From: Mycobacterium sp. UM_CSW
GTDB lineage: Bacteria > Actinomycetota > Actinomycetes > Mycobacteriales > Mycobacteriaceae
Assembly: GCF_000455205.1 (NCBI RefSeq)
Contig: NZ_AUWQ01000055.1
Span: 62,001 to 126,000, forward strand
Direction of reading: 5' to 3'
DNA length: 64,000 nt
Shown: positions 16,287 through 27,510 of the stretch, piece after piece
How the letters are laid out: every line of letters begins with the position of its first letter
Numbering within the stretch: position 1 is the first letter of the stretch
Notes under the pieces: model-generated
Told to the model about the DNA's origin: nothing
The model's database searches: none
What the model saw: the letters and a program-made list of their open reading frames with translations, nothing else
Translations under genes and position numbers: made by a program

Positions 16287-18135
16287 ACCGCCCGGCGAGG
16301 TATTCGGCCCGGCAGGCGTTACGGGCGAGCTTGCCGCTCGTCGTGCGGGGAATGCCCCCGGCGGCCACCAGGCGCACATCGGCGACGCGGATCTGGTGAT
16401 GCCGCGAGATCGCCGCCCGCACCGTGTCGGCGATGGGCCCCAAGTCGCGGCCCGCGCCGGCGGCGCGCTCGGCGACGACGACCACCTGCTCGCCCGATCC
16501 GCCGCTCCCGGTGAGAGTTGAAACCGCCTCGGCCGGAACGGAAAACGCGGCGACGTAGCCGGTGCGGATCGCCGGTGAAGCTTCGCTCACGGTGGTTTCG
16601 ATGTCGTGCGGGTAGTGGTTGCGGCCGTCGATGATGATGAGGTCCTTGATCCGGCCCGTCAGGTACAGCTCGCCGTCGATGTAGACGCCGAGATCGCCGG
16701 TGGCCAGCCAGGACCCGTTGTCCGGAGCGCCCTCGGCGTGGCTGCCCACCTCGAGCCGGGACTGCAGCTTGTTGCCGAACACTCGTCGCGTTTCTTCCTC
16801 GCGGCCGAAGTATCCGCGGCCGACGTTGTTGCCGTGCAGCCAGATTTCCCCGACGGTGCCGTCGGGTACCTCCGCACCGTCCGGGTCGGCGATCACCGCC
16901 CACTCCTCGAGGATCGGCTGGCCACAGGAGACAAGGGAGAGCGCATTCGGTGCCGTCGGGTCGACGACCACGGCGCGGCCGGCGCCGAGCTGCTCGCGGT
17001 CGAGGAAGATCGCGCTGGCCGCGGCGTCCGGGGCGATGCTGGCGACCGACAGGGTCGCTTCCGCCATCCCGTAGGACGGCTTGACCACCGACGCGGGCAG
17101 GCCGTACGGAGCGAAGGCGTTGGTGAACTGCTCGATCGCCGACATGCTCACGGGCTCGGACCCGTTGAGCAGGCACACCACGTTGCTGAGGTCGAGGTCT
17201 TCACCCTTCGGGGGCAGGCCTCGCTGGGCCGTCAACTCGAAGGCAAAGTTCGGTGCCGCCGCCATTGTCCGGCCGCGGGTCGCCGCGATACCCAATTGCT
17301 TCATCCAGCGGTAGGGCCGGCGAAGGAAAGCCATCGGATCCATCAGCGCGACGTGCGCCCCGAAATACGCCGTGAACACGATCATCATCAGTCCCATGTC
17401 GTGATACAGCGGTAGCCAGCTCACGCATTGGACGTCGGTGTTCAGCCCGCCGTGCAGGATCATCTGCATCGCGTTGGTGTAGACGGCGCGATGGGTGATC
17501 TCCACCCCGGCCGGCGTGCGGGTCGAGCCCGATGTGTACTGCAGGTAGGCGAGGTCGTCGGTGTCCCGGACGGGGTCGGTGAAGGTCTCGGCGAGACTGG
17601 CGGGCACCGCGTCGACCGCGATCATCCGTGGCCGCTCGTTCGCGGGCAGAGTCCGGATAAAGGTCCGCACCGATTCGGCCGCCGCGGTGGTGGTCAGGAC
17701 CGCGGCGGGCCGACCGTCGGCCAGAACGGCCGCCAACCGCTCGCCGTGCCCCGCCAACGTCGGCGCGAAGAGGGGAATCGCGACATTGCCCGCGTGGACA
17801 GCGGCGAAGAAACCCGCCACGTAATCCAGGCCCTGGGGCGCCAGGATCGCCACCCGGTCCCCGGGCTGGGTGACCTGCTGCAACCGGGCGCCAATGGCGC
17901 AGACGCGCGACCACAGCTCGTTCCAGCTGAGTTCGAGGATCCGCCCGTCTTGGTCCTGCGAATAGTCGATGAAGCGGTAGGCCGGACTGTCACCCAACAA
18001 GGCCCGGTTGTGGTCGAAATTCGAGGTCAGGGTGACACCCTCAGGCACCACAATCCCGCCGCTCGGGACAGCGTCAGCGTCGACACTGCCCGAGGCAGCC
18101 CCGACAACACCGGCCGACCCGCGATCCCGACTCAC
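16276..18135 (-). CDS. Fatty-acyl-AMP ligase (FAAL-type FadD)
   Basis: 619 residues. The core matches long-chain acyl-AMP ligases of mycobacteria: P-loop YTSGSTRTPAGVEITH, PSYGMAEATLSV, and the FAAL-type region GYFGREEETRRVFGN, then GRIKDLIIIDGRNHYPHDIE. FAALs activate fatty acids as acyl-adenylates and usually pass them to a polyketide synthase or other carrier protein. No PKS, NRPS or carrier gene is nearby, so the acceptor must be elsewhere. The start is a GTG at 18135; an alternative is VTLTSNF about 35 codons in. It sits between aspB and nat, where M. tuberculosis has no such gene, and overlaps aspB tail to tail by 11 bases. Confidence 0.85.
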   Translation of the reverse strand: MSRDRGSAGVVGAASGSVDADAVPSGGIVVPEGVTLTSNFDHNRALLGDSPAYRFIDYSQDQDGRILELSWNELWSRVCAIGARLQQVTQPGDRVAILAPQGLDYVAGFFAAVHAGNVAIPLFAPTLAGHGERLAAVLADGRPAAVLTTTAAAESVRTFIRTLPANERPRMIAVDAVPASLAETFTDPVRDTDDLAYLQYTSGSTRTPAGVEITHRAVYTNAMQMILHGGLNTDVQCVSWLPLYHDMGLMMIVFTAYFGAHVALMDPMAFLRRPYRWMKQLGIAATRGRTMAAAPNFAFELTAQRGLPPKGEDLDLSNVVCLLNGSEPVSMSAIEQFTNAFAPYGLPASVVKPSYGMAEATLSVASIAPDAAASAIFLDREQLGAGRAVVVDPTAPNALSLVSCGQPILEEWAVIADPDGAEVPDGTVGEIWLHGNNVGRGYFGREEETRRVFGNKLQSRLEVGSHAEGAPDNGSWLATGDLGVYIDGELYLTGRIKDLIIIDGRNHYPHDIETTVSEASPAIRTGYVAAFSVPAEAVSTLTGSGGSGEQVVVVAERAAGAGRDLGPIADTVRAAISRHHQIRVADVRLVAAGGIPRTTSGKLARNACRAEYLAGRFNR

Positions 18136-18147
18136 GTTGGGACAGGT

Positions 18148-18165
18148 TAATAGACGCTCTTATTA
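18148..18165. promoter_or_regulatory. AT-rich inverted repeat upstream of the acyl-AMP ligase gene
   Basis: TAATA (18148-18152) and TATTA (18161-18165) are separated by eight bases in an otherwise GC-rich intergenic region, 13 bases before the GTG start at 18135. It could hold the -10 element and an operator for the FAAL gene. The assignment is tentative. Confidence 0.3.
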
Positions 18166-18240
18166 TTCGCCGCATTTGCGGGGGTATGGCGGTCGTCACG
18201 TCGAACAATGGGCGCGCGGCGGATCACGTGGAAATCGACG

Positions 18241-19071
18241 TCAGGGCCCGAGGACCTTGTCGAGGCGGGCCTCGAGCGTGCCGCGATCACCCAGATCGGC
18301 CACATTGATGCCGAACCGTTCGGCGAGGGCGTCGACGACGGCGGCCGCGTCGTCCAGCAGGGTTTTCTCGCTGCCGTCGGCGCGGTGGACGGTCAGGTGT
18401 CGCCCGGCCAGGTTCCATCGGGCGCCGTCGGTGACCCGCGCGGCCGTCAGGCCGGTCACGAAGTGCGACGACGGGTGGGTCGAGACGAACCAGCTGCCGA
18501 CCTTGAGGTCGATCGCCGGCGCGGTGCGCGTGGTGAACTCATACAGCGGCGCCCATTCGCCGCGGATCTGCGCCTGCAGCACCAGTCCGTCGCCGCGGTC
18601 TTCCAGTCGGTACGGCTCGAGCGTGGTCTGTTGGACGTTGCCGGTCTCGATCCGGATCGGGGAGGTCGGTGTCTGCCCGCCGAAGCCGACGTCGACGAGG
18701 TAAGACCCCTGGGAACCGGGGAAGGTCACCGCGAGCACAGTGTGGGTCTGCGCCGGGAACGGCGCGTCGGGCGGGAGCATCCAGATCACCCGGCCCGCCA
18801 GTCGCCGCACCCGAAAGCCGAGTTCCGACAGCACATAACCCATCAGTCCGTTCTGCTCGTAGCAATAGCCGCCGCGGCGTCGGTGAACCAGCTTGTCGGT
18901 CAGGGCATCTGGGCCGAGGTCATCGACTGGCGTTCCCATCAGCGGATCGAGGTTCTCGAACGGGATCGCGCGGGTGTGAGCGCTCACCAGCGCCTGCAGC
19001 GCGTCGAGCGTCGGCTCGGCAACGCCTTGAAAATCGATGCGTTCGAAATACCCCTTCAGATCCAACGTCAT
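18241..19071 (-). CDS. nat: Arylamine N-acetyltransferase
   Basis: 276 residues from the ATG at 19071. The catalytic triad is in the standard places: Cys70 (RRGGYC), His110 (AQTH) and Asp127 (YLVDVGFGG). The length and N-terminus fit the mycobacterial NAT (Rv3566c, 283 residues), so the longer open frame up to 19194 is not used. NAT acetylates arylamines with acetyl-CoA and has been linked to propionyl-CoA from cholesterol breakdown. In M. tuberculosis it ends the hsa operon; here it is separated from hsaB by about 4.7 kb and must have its own promoter in the 91 bases shared with the divergent kinase gene. Confidence 0.92.
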   Translation of the reverse strand: MTLDLKGYFERIDFQGVAEPTLDALQALVSAHTRAIPFENLDPLMGTPVDDLGPDALTDKLVHRRRGGYCYEQNGLMGYVLSELGFRVRRLAGRVIWMLPPDAPFPAQTHTVLAVTFPGSQGSYLVDVGFGGQTPTSPIRIETGNVQQTTLEPYRLEDRGDGLVLQAQIRGEWAPLYEFTTRTAPAIDLKVGSWFVSTHPSSHFVTGLTAARVTDGARWNLAGRHLTVHRADGSEKTLLDDAAAVVDALAERFGINVADLGDRGTLEARLDKVLGP

Positions 19072-19162
19072 ATCGCCATTCTGGCCCGAGCATCCCCTCG
19101 AAGGCTCGTGCCAAACCGTTGCATCCTCGTGCGGTTGGCCGCCACGTCTTGGCTTGATAACG

Positions 19163-22100
19163 ATGGTCGCCGAAAGACACTCCGGCGAGGTCACGGGCGA
19201 TACTCTTGAGCTCTCTGAGCTGTATGTACGGGAGGTTAAGCGGCCAGGAATGCCCGAAGAACCCAGGTCCGACGGCGTGGCGTCGGTATCCGGCGGGATC
19301 GCCGCGGAGCTGGCGGCCGCCGGATTTGAGGATGCGCAGCAGGTGGCCCGGGGCGGGGCCGGAGTGATCTACCGCTGTTACGAGACGGCGCTGGGCCGCA
19401 GCGTCGCGGTGAAGCTGCTGCCGTCGCACATGGACGAGGAGAGCCGGGAACGGTTCCTGCGCGAGGGCTACGCGATGGGCGGGCTGTCCGGGCACCCCAA
19501 CATCGTCAACATCCTGCGGGTCGGGGTGACCACCAGCAACAGGCCGTACATCGTCATGCCCTACCACGCCGCGGATTCGCTGGCGGTCCGGTTGCGCCGC
19601 GAGGGACCCCTGTCCTGGCCCGACGCCCTGCGCATCGGTGTAAAGCTTTGCGGCGCATTGGAAACCGCGCACCGGACCGGAACGCTGCACCGCGACATCA
19701 AGCCGGCCAACATATTGATCAACGACTACGGCGAACCGCAGTTGAGCGATTTCGGCATCGCCCACATCGAGGGCGGTTACGAGACGGCGACCGGGTTCTT
19801 CTCCGGCACCATCGACTACACGGCGCCGGAGGTGATGACCGGCAGTCCGGCGACGGTTGCGGCCGACATGTACTCGCTCGGCGCCACCCTTTATGCGCTC
19901 ATCGTCGGCAACGCGCCCCACGAGCGCAGGAAGGGTGAGGACCTGATCGCGCAGTACCTGCGGATCAGCACGACCGGCGTCCCGGATCTGCGCCCCGAGG
20001 GAATCCCGGACGCCGTGTGCTCGGCGATCGAGAGGGCGATGTCGCTCGACCCGGCCGACCGGCCAGCCTCGGCCGAAGAATTCGGTCGCGAGCTGCAGGC
20101 CGCGCAGCGCGTCAACGGCCTCAAACCCGATGCGATGGCGATCGGCGGGCAGGGTCGAGCGGCCGTCGACGCCGTCCCCTCCCCCTCCCCCAATGGCGGG
20201 GAAACGCGCCCGACCTCGCCGATCGGGGCGCCGGACGCCCGGGACGACGCGGTCGCGGCCACGCCGCCCACCCCGTCGGGCCCCTCCGGTCATGATGAGT
20301 TTTCCGCGGCGGCCAGCGTCCTGCGCAGCGGGCACGCCGCGGAAACGCAGCCGCAGACGTCGTCCGGCGGCCCGCCGAGCGCGCCGAGCGGTCCCGAACA
20401 GCCTCCGGCGCCGCCCCCATGGCGCAAGCCCTTAGCGCTGCGAATCCGGGAGTGGTTCGCCCAACCGGGAAAGAGGCGCAGTCGCGTCGCCCTGGCGGCA
20501 GCCGTCGTGGCGCTGTTGGTCGTGGGTGCCGTATTCCTGTGGCTGCGGCCCGACAACGGCACTCACAAGACCGCCGCCCCGCCGACCCAGGCGCCCCTTG
20601 CCTGGAAGCCGATCACCAACGCCCGCGTCGCGCGCGATGCGGTCGCCACCACCCAGGCCGACGGCACGATCTGGGTCTTCGGCGGCATCCGAAGCGACGG
20701 CAACCCCACGACCAAGCACGAGGGCTACGACCCCGCCATCGACGAATGGAAGGGCGGCGACGATCTGCCGGTGGCGCTGCAACACGCGATGGCCGTGACC
20801 TGGCAGGGTAACCCGGTCGTCCTCGGCGGCTGGAAGACCGTCAACGGCAAAAAGGTTGCCAGCGACCAGGTTTGGCGGGTGGTCAACAGCCGGTGGGTCG
20901 AACTGCCACACCTGTTGGCGCCCAGGGCCGCCGCGGCCGCGGCGGTGGTCGGAGACCGCCTCGTCGTCACCGGCGGGGTCGACGCCGGCGGGGCCCTGCT
21001 GAGCACCACCGAGGTCTTCGACGGCAACTCCTGGAGCCTGGGCGCCCCCATACCGACCCCGCGCCAGATGCTGGCCGCAGCCTCGGACGGCAAGCTGGTG
21101 TATGCGGTCGGGGGAACCACCGGCGACTCCGACCTGACGATGGTCGAGGCGTACGACCCGGCCGCGAAAACCTGGGCGACAATGCCGGCGCTTCCCCAGT
21201 CCCGCAGCGACCTCGGCGTGGCCATCGCCGACGGGCGGCTGGTCGCCGTCGGGGGCGCGTCGGGAGGACGGGTTCTCAAGAGCGTCTCGGTGTTCGACCT
21301 CATGACGAGGCACTGGGACGCCCTACCGGACATGGCGACGGCGCGACACGGGATGGCCGTCGCCGCGGTGGAGAAGTCCGTGTACGCGATCGGCGGGTCG
21401 ACGGCCGTCGGGGACAGCCAGGTTATTTCGGAGGCCGAATCGCTGAAGCTGCCGCCCCGCGAGATCCAGCCCGCGTCGCAATGGCGTTCCCTGCCCGACG
21501 CGCCGACCCCGCGGCTGATGATGGCGTGGACCGTGCTGGGCGACAAGATCTGGATCATGGGCGGCCTGCGGGAGGGTGTCGCCCTCACGACGGTCGAGAG
21601 CTACGAGCCGCGCACCGGCGCCTGGGAGACCGGGCCCCCGTTGCCCATCCCGCTGCACCATGCGGCCGCGGCGACCTACCGCGGCGAGGTTGTGGTGCTC
21701 GGGGGCGCCAGCGACAACATCGCGGACGGGTCCAACCGGGTCTTCGCGCTGCGCGGCGGCAACTGGGTGGAGCTGCCCAGCCTCAGGCACGCCCGGGCGG
21801 CGCCGGCGGCGGCGGTGGCCGGCGACAAGCTCGTCGTCGTCGGCGGGCAGAACGCCAAGCAGCTGGTCCCCCAGACCGAGGTCTTCGACGGAAGTTCGTG
21901 GACCGATGCCCCCGACATGCCCACCGCGCGCGAACACCTGGCCGCGGTGTCGGACGGCACCTACGTGTACGCCATCGGCGGCAGGTTCCTTTCCGCCGAC
22001 AAGAACTCCGCGGCGCTGGAACGCTTCGATCCGGTATCCGGGTCGTGGACGAGGTTGGTGGGCATGCCGACGCCGCGCGGAAGCTACGGCGCCACGTACA

Positions 22101-22330
22101 TCGACGGGCGCATCGTGGTGGTCGGTGGCGAGGAGCCGACGATGGTGCTGAACGTGGTCGAGATGTACGAGATCGCCGACGGCAAATGGACCACGTTGGC
22201 CCCCATGCCGACCGCGCGCCACGCCGAGGTGGTGGCGACGGTTGGCAACACCGTCTACTGCATCGGCGGGGCGAATCGGCCGACCCACGAGGGCCCCATC
22301 GCGACGGTCGAGGCGCTCGACTTCCGGTAG
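19163..22330 (+). CDS. Transmembrane Ser/Thr protein kinase with twelve Kelch repeats
   Basis: 1055 residues from the ATG at 19163; an ATG at 19251 is a possible later start. The kinase domain is at residues about 45-320, with glycine loop ARGGAGVIY, Lys in VAVKLL (about 82), HRDIKPAN (about 175) and DFG (about 195); it resembles the PknK kinase domain. A Pro/Ser-rich linker follows, then one membrane helix (about 442-462). Outside the membrane, residues about 485-1055 hold twelve Kelch units ending in GG (FGGI, LGGW, TGGV, VGGT, VGGA, IGGS, MGGL, LGGA, VGGQ, IGGR, VGGE, IGGA), enough for two six-bladed propellers. The plan recalls PknD, a kinase with an external propeller sensor. It is divergent from nat. 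Confidence 0.9.
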   Translation: MVAERHSGEVTGDTLELSELYVREVKRPGMPEEPRSDGVASVSGGIAAELAAAGFEDAQQVARGGAGVIYRCYETALGRSVAVKLLPSHMDEESRERFLREGYAMGGLSGHPNIVNILRVGVTTSNRPYIVMPYHAADSLAVRLRREGPLSWPDALRIGVKLCGALETAHRTGTLHRDIKPANILINDYGEPQLSDFGIAHIEGGYETATGFFSGTIDYTAPEVMTGSPATVAADMYSLGATLYALIVGNAPHERRKGEDLIAQYLRISTTGVPDLRPEGIPDAVCSAIERAMSLDPADRPASAEEFGRELQAAQRVNGLKPDAMAIGGQGRAAVDAVPSPSPNGGETRPTSPIGAPDARDDAVAATPPTPSGPSGHDEFSAAASVLRSGHAAETQPQTSSGGPPSAPSGPEQPPAPPPWRKPLALRIREWFAQPGKRRSRVALAAAVVALLVVGAVFLWLRPDNGTHKTAAPPTQAPLAWKPITNARVARDAVATTQADGTIWVFGGIRSDGNPTTKHEGYDPAIDEWKGGDDLPVALQHAMAVTWQGNPVVLGGWKTVNGKKVASDQVWRVVNSRWVELPHLLAPRAAAAAAVVGDRLVVTGGVDAGGALLSTTEVFDGNSWSLGAPIPTPRQMLAAASDGKLVYAVGGTTGDSDLTMVEAYDPAAKTWATMPALPQSRSDLGVAIADGRLVAVGGASGGRVLKSVSVFDLMTRHWDALPDMATARHGMAVAAVEKSVYAIGGSTAVGDSQVISEAESLKLPPREIQPASQWRSLPDAPTPRLMMAWTVLGDKIWIMGGLREGVALTTVESYEPRTGAWETGPPLPIPLHHAAAATYRGEVVVLGGASDNIADGSNRVFALRGGNWVELPSLRHARAAPAAAVAGDKLVVVGGQNAKQLVPQTEVFDGSSWTDAPDMPTAREHLAAVSDGTYVYAIGGRFLSADKNSAALERFDPVSGSWTRLVGMPTPRGSYGATYIDGRIVVVGGEEPTMVLNVVEMYEIADGKWTTLAPMPTARHAEVVATVGNTVYCIGGANRPTHEGPIATVEALDFR

Positions 22331-22428
22331 CCACCGGCGGATACCCGGTTGTTTTATTCCTGTCAAATATGGGGACCCCGGTACGGACGGGCTGCAGCAG
22401 CTACCCAGACGAACCGACGGAGCCCCCT

Positions 22429-22872
22429 ATGAATACGAGCACCATGTGGATTGTGATCGCCGTGGCGGCGGTTCTCGTGATTGCCGCCGTGATCTTTGCC
22501 GCCAGGGCGGCGGCGCGCCGCCGGCGCGTGCGGCAGGCCGAGGAGATTCGCGAACAGGCCAGGGTCACCACGACCCGGGCCGAGAAGCGGCAAGCCCTTG
22601 CCGATGAAACGGCCGCCAAGGCGCGGGCCGCGCAGGCCGAAGCCGAAGCCAAGGCCGCCGAAGCCGCCAGGTTGCAGGAACGCGCGGCCAGTCATCACAG
22701 CGACGCGGCGGCGTCACGCGAGGAACTCCAGGACCAGTTGAAGCGCGCCGAGAACATCGACCCGCAGACCCGTACCGAGGCGCATGAAACGCCCGCCGAG
22801 GGCCGCGACGAAGCGCGGCATGACACGTCACGGGAGACCAACGCGGAAGCGACCAGGCACCACCGCGCCTAA
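22429..22872 (+). CDS. Small membrane-anchored coiled-coil protein
   Basis: 147 residues. One N-terminal membrane helix (residues about 5-24) is followed by an Arg-rich stretch and a long Ala/Glu/Arg-rich coiled coil (about 25-105), then a polar tail. No enzyme motif is seen. It resembles small mycobacterial proteins of unknown function with a similar helix-plus-coil plan. It is 98 bases downstream of the kinase gene on the same strand and may be a partner or a substrate of it, but that is only inferred from position. Confidence 0.7.
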   Translation: MNTSTMWIVIAVAAVLVIAAVIFAARAAARRRRVRQAEEIREQARVTTTRAEKRQALADETAAKARAAQAEAEAKAAEAARLQERAASHHSDAAASREELQDQLKRAENIDPQTRTEAHETPAEGRDEARHDTSRETNAEATRHHRA

Positions 22873-22893
22873 GCCCCGGGCCGGCCGGCCAGT

Positions 22894-22926
22894 CCCGGTG
22901 GCCCGCCCCCTCAGCGGGCCACCGGG
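22894..22926. terminator. GC-rich hairpin between convergent genes
   Basis: CCCGGTGGCCCGC (22894-22906) and GCGGGCCACCGGG (22914-22926) form a perfect 13-base-pair stem with a seven-base loop. It lies between the stop of the coiled-coil gene (22872) and the end of the convergent CHAD gene (22936). There is no T-run, as is common for mycobacterial terminators. It would serve both strands. Confidence 0.7.
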
Positions 22927-22935
22927 CGCGGTCGT

Positions 22936-23766
22936 CTACACCAGCTGTAAGGCGTCTTCCCGGCACTGGCGGGCGCGTTGCTGTTCGCGCGCGTACAGCA
23001 TGCCGTAGCTGAAGCCGTTCTCCCCCACGGTCGTTCCCGCGGCCAACGCCATCTGCCGAAGTGTCTGGGTGGCGACAACGGTGTCTTGGTGGTCGCCGAG
23101 CAGGCTTTGAATCCGCTTGTAGTGCTTGACGGTCCGCTTGGCTCGCTTGTCCAGGGGATTGCGCAGCTCGGCCGCATAGCGGGCGCGCTTGGCGGCCTTG
23201 CGCGCTCGATGCAGCAGTTCGTTGTCGTCGGATCCGAGCGCCTCGGCCAGCCGCCGATCCGCCTTGCGCTCCGCGCGCCGGGCCCGCTTGCGCAGCGCCG
23301 CGGCCGAGATCTGTTGCGCGACGGGCGGTTCGTAGCGCCAATCGCGCAGCACGGTCAGCAGCGCGCGGTAACGGTCGGAGTCCATCGCCTCGTCGAGCCG
23401 GGCGCGGGCGGGGAGCTCGATCGCCTGCAGGTCGTTGCGGATCCGCGACCGGACGGGACCGAGAATCAGCTCGTCGGGCATGCCGTCCAGCGCCTCAGCG
23501 AAGCGGCGTTCCTGGACCTCGCAATCGCGAACGTCGCCGAGCAGCGCCGCGAACCATTTGAGTTCCTCGTCGGCGTCGCCGATCTGCTGCCGGTCCAGCA
23601 GTTTGGCGAAGACGCGCAAGGTGCTCCGCAACCGCCGGATCGCCACGCGGGTGTCGTGCACGGGGTCCTCGCCACCGCCGTGGCGCAACTCCTCGTCGCC
23701 GTTTTCTATCTCGTCGATTTGGGCGTTGAGATAATCCGTCAACGCTCGGCTGGCTGATGAGCGCAT
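22936..23766 (-). CDS. CHAD domain protein
   Basis: 276 residues, helical, rich in Arg and Lys. The CHAD signature DPVHDTRVAIRRLRSTLR is near residue 35 and a second half-repeat lies around HRARKAAKRARYAAE. CHAD domains bind inorganic polyphosphate through their basic surface. No CYTH/triphosphatase partner is fused or adjacent. The gene lies on the same strand as the hsa operon, 58 bases downstream of hsaB, so read-through from the KstR-controlled promoter is possible. Confidence 0.85.
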   Translation of the reverse strand: MRSSASRALTDYLNAQIDEIENGDEELRHGGGEDPVHDTRVAIRRLRSTLRVFAKLLDRQQIGDADEELKWFAALLGDVRDCEVQERRFAEALDGMPDELILGPVRSRIRNDLQAIELPARARLDEAMDSDRYRALLTVLRDWRYEPPVAQQISAAALRKRARRAERKADRRLAEALGSDDNELLHRARKAAKRARYAAELRNPLDKRAKRTVKHYKRIQSLLGDHQDTVVATQTLRQMALAAGTTVGENGFSYGMLYAREQQRARQCREDALQLV

Positions 23767-23824
23767 ACCTCATCGGATGCCCGCAAGGCGGCGGGCGCCA
23801 AACATGGGGTCGCTGCGCGAGGAC

Positions 23825-24388
23825 CTACAGCCAGGTGTCCTGGGTGGTCGTGGTGAGGAAAGCCTCCAGGTCATCGCGCCATTGGGCGGGCGTCGTCTTG
23901 TCCGGCTCGATGCCGGTGTAGTCACCGCGATAGAACAGCAGCGGCCGCGGCTTGATCTTGGGAGCCTCCGAAAGAGATTGCACGGAACCGAACACCACGA
24001 AGTGGTCCCCGCCGTCGTGCACGGACGCCACCGTGCAATCGATGTAGGCCAGCGACCGGTCGATGATCGGCGAACCCAATTCCGAAGGGTGCCAGTCGAT
24101 CCCGGCGAACTTGTCGGGCTCCTTCGAGCCGAACCGGGCCGAGACGTCCTTCTGCTTTTCGGTCAGCACGTTGACGCAGAACCGGCCGCTGGCCTCGATG
24201 GCCTTCCAGGACCGCGACACCTTCGTCGGGCAGAACAGCACCAGCGGCGGGTCCAGGGACAGCGCCGCGAAGGACTGGCAGGCGAAGCCGATCGGCACGT
24301 CGTCGTGCACGGTGGTGATGATGGTGATCCCGGTGCAGAACTGACCCAGCACCTGCCGGAAGGCCCGCGGATCGATCTGTGCCGACAT
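23825..24388 (-). CDS. hsaB: Flavin reductase HsaB
   Basis: 187 residues of the flavin reductase domain family (FMN-binding split barrel, CTGITIITTVHDD...PIGFACQSF). It supplies reduced flavin to the oxygenase HsaA, as known for Rv3567c. It is the last gene of hsaA-hsaD-hsaC-hsaB, 12 bases after hsaC. In M. tuberculosis nat follows directly; here a CHAD gene follows. Confidence 0.93.
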   Translation of the reverse strand: MSAQIDPRAFRQVLGQFCTGITIITTVHDDVPIGFACQSFAALSLDPPLVLFCPTKVSRSWKAIEASGRFCVNVLTEKQKDVSARFGSKEPDKFAGIDWHPSELGSPIIDRSLAYIDCTVASVHDGGDHFVVFGSVQSLSEAPKIKPRPLLFYRGDYTGIEPDKTTPAQWRDDLEAFLTTTTQDTWL

Positions 24389-24400
24389 AGTTGCCTCGGG

Positions 24401-27362
<2,962 letters not shown>

Positions 27363-27402
27363 TTACGTTGCCTCCCGAGAGTACGGACTTAACACAGAAG
27401 AC

Positions 27403-27416
27403 TAGAACACGTTCCG
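27403..27416. promoter_or_regulatory. KstR operator, hsaA side
   Basis: TAGAACACGTTCCG matches the KstR consensus TnnAACnnGTTnnA at all fixed positions but the last (G for A). It lies 41 bases upstream of the hsaA start on the minus strand and should control hsaADCB. Confidence 0.75.
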
Positions 27417-27470
27417 ATTCGTGTCGAGCAGGGTATTCCTGCGGCTGGTAGCGGTATATATCCGCTTTTC

Positions 27471-27484
27471 TGTAACATGTTCTA
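27471..27484. promoter_or_regulatory. KstR operator, kshB side
   Basis: TGTAACATGTTCTA fits TnnAACnnGTTnnA completely. It ends 26 bases before the kshB start. With the weaker site at 27403 it makes a two-box divergent promoter region for hsaA and kshB. Confidence 0.9.
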
Positions 27485-27510
27485 GTTGTGTCGAAAGGAA
27501 GGGACGGGGC

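Noticed and set aside
19072-19162. AACCGTT near the nat/kinase divergent region as a KstR box
   Set aside because: The spacing between AAC and GTT is one base, not two, and the flanking T and A are missing.
20872-22872. 666-codon open frame overlapping the Kelch kinase in another frame
   Set aside because: Only its last 148 codons (from 22429) are a real gene. The earlier part is an Arg/Gly-rich shadow of the Kelch repeats.
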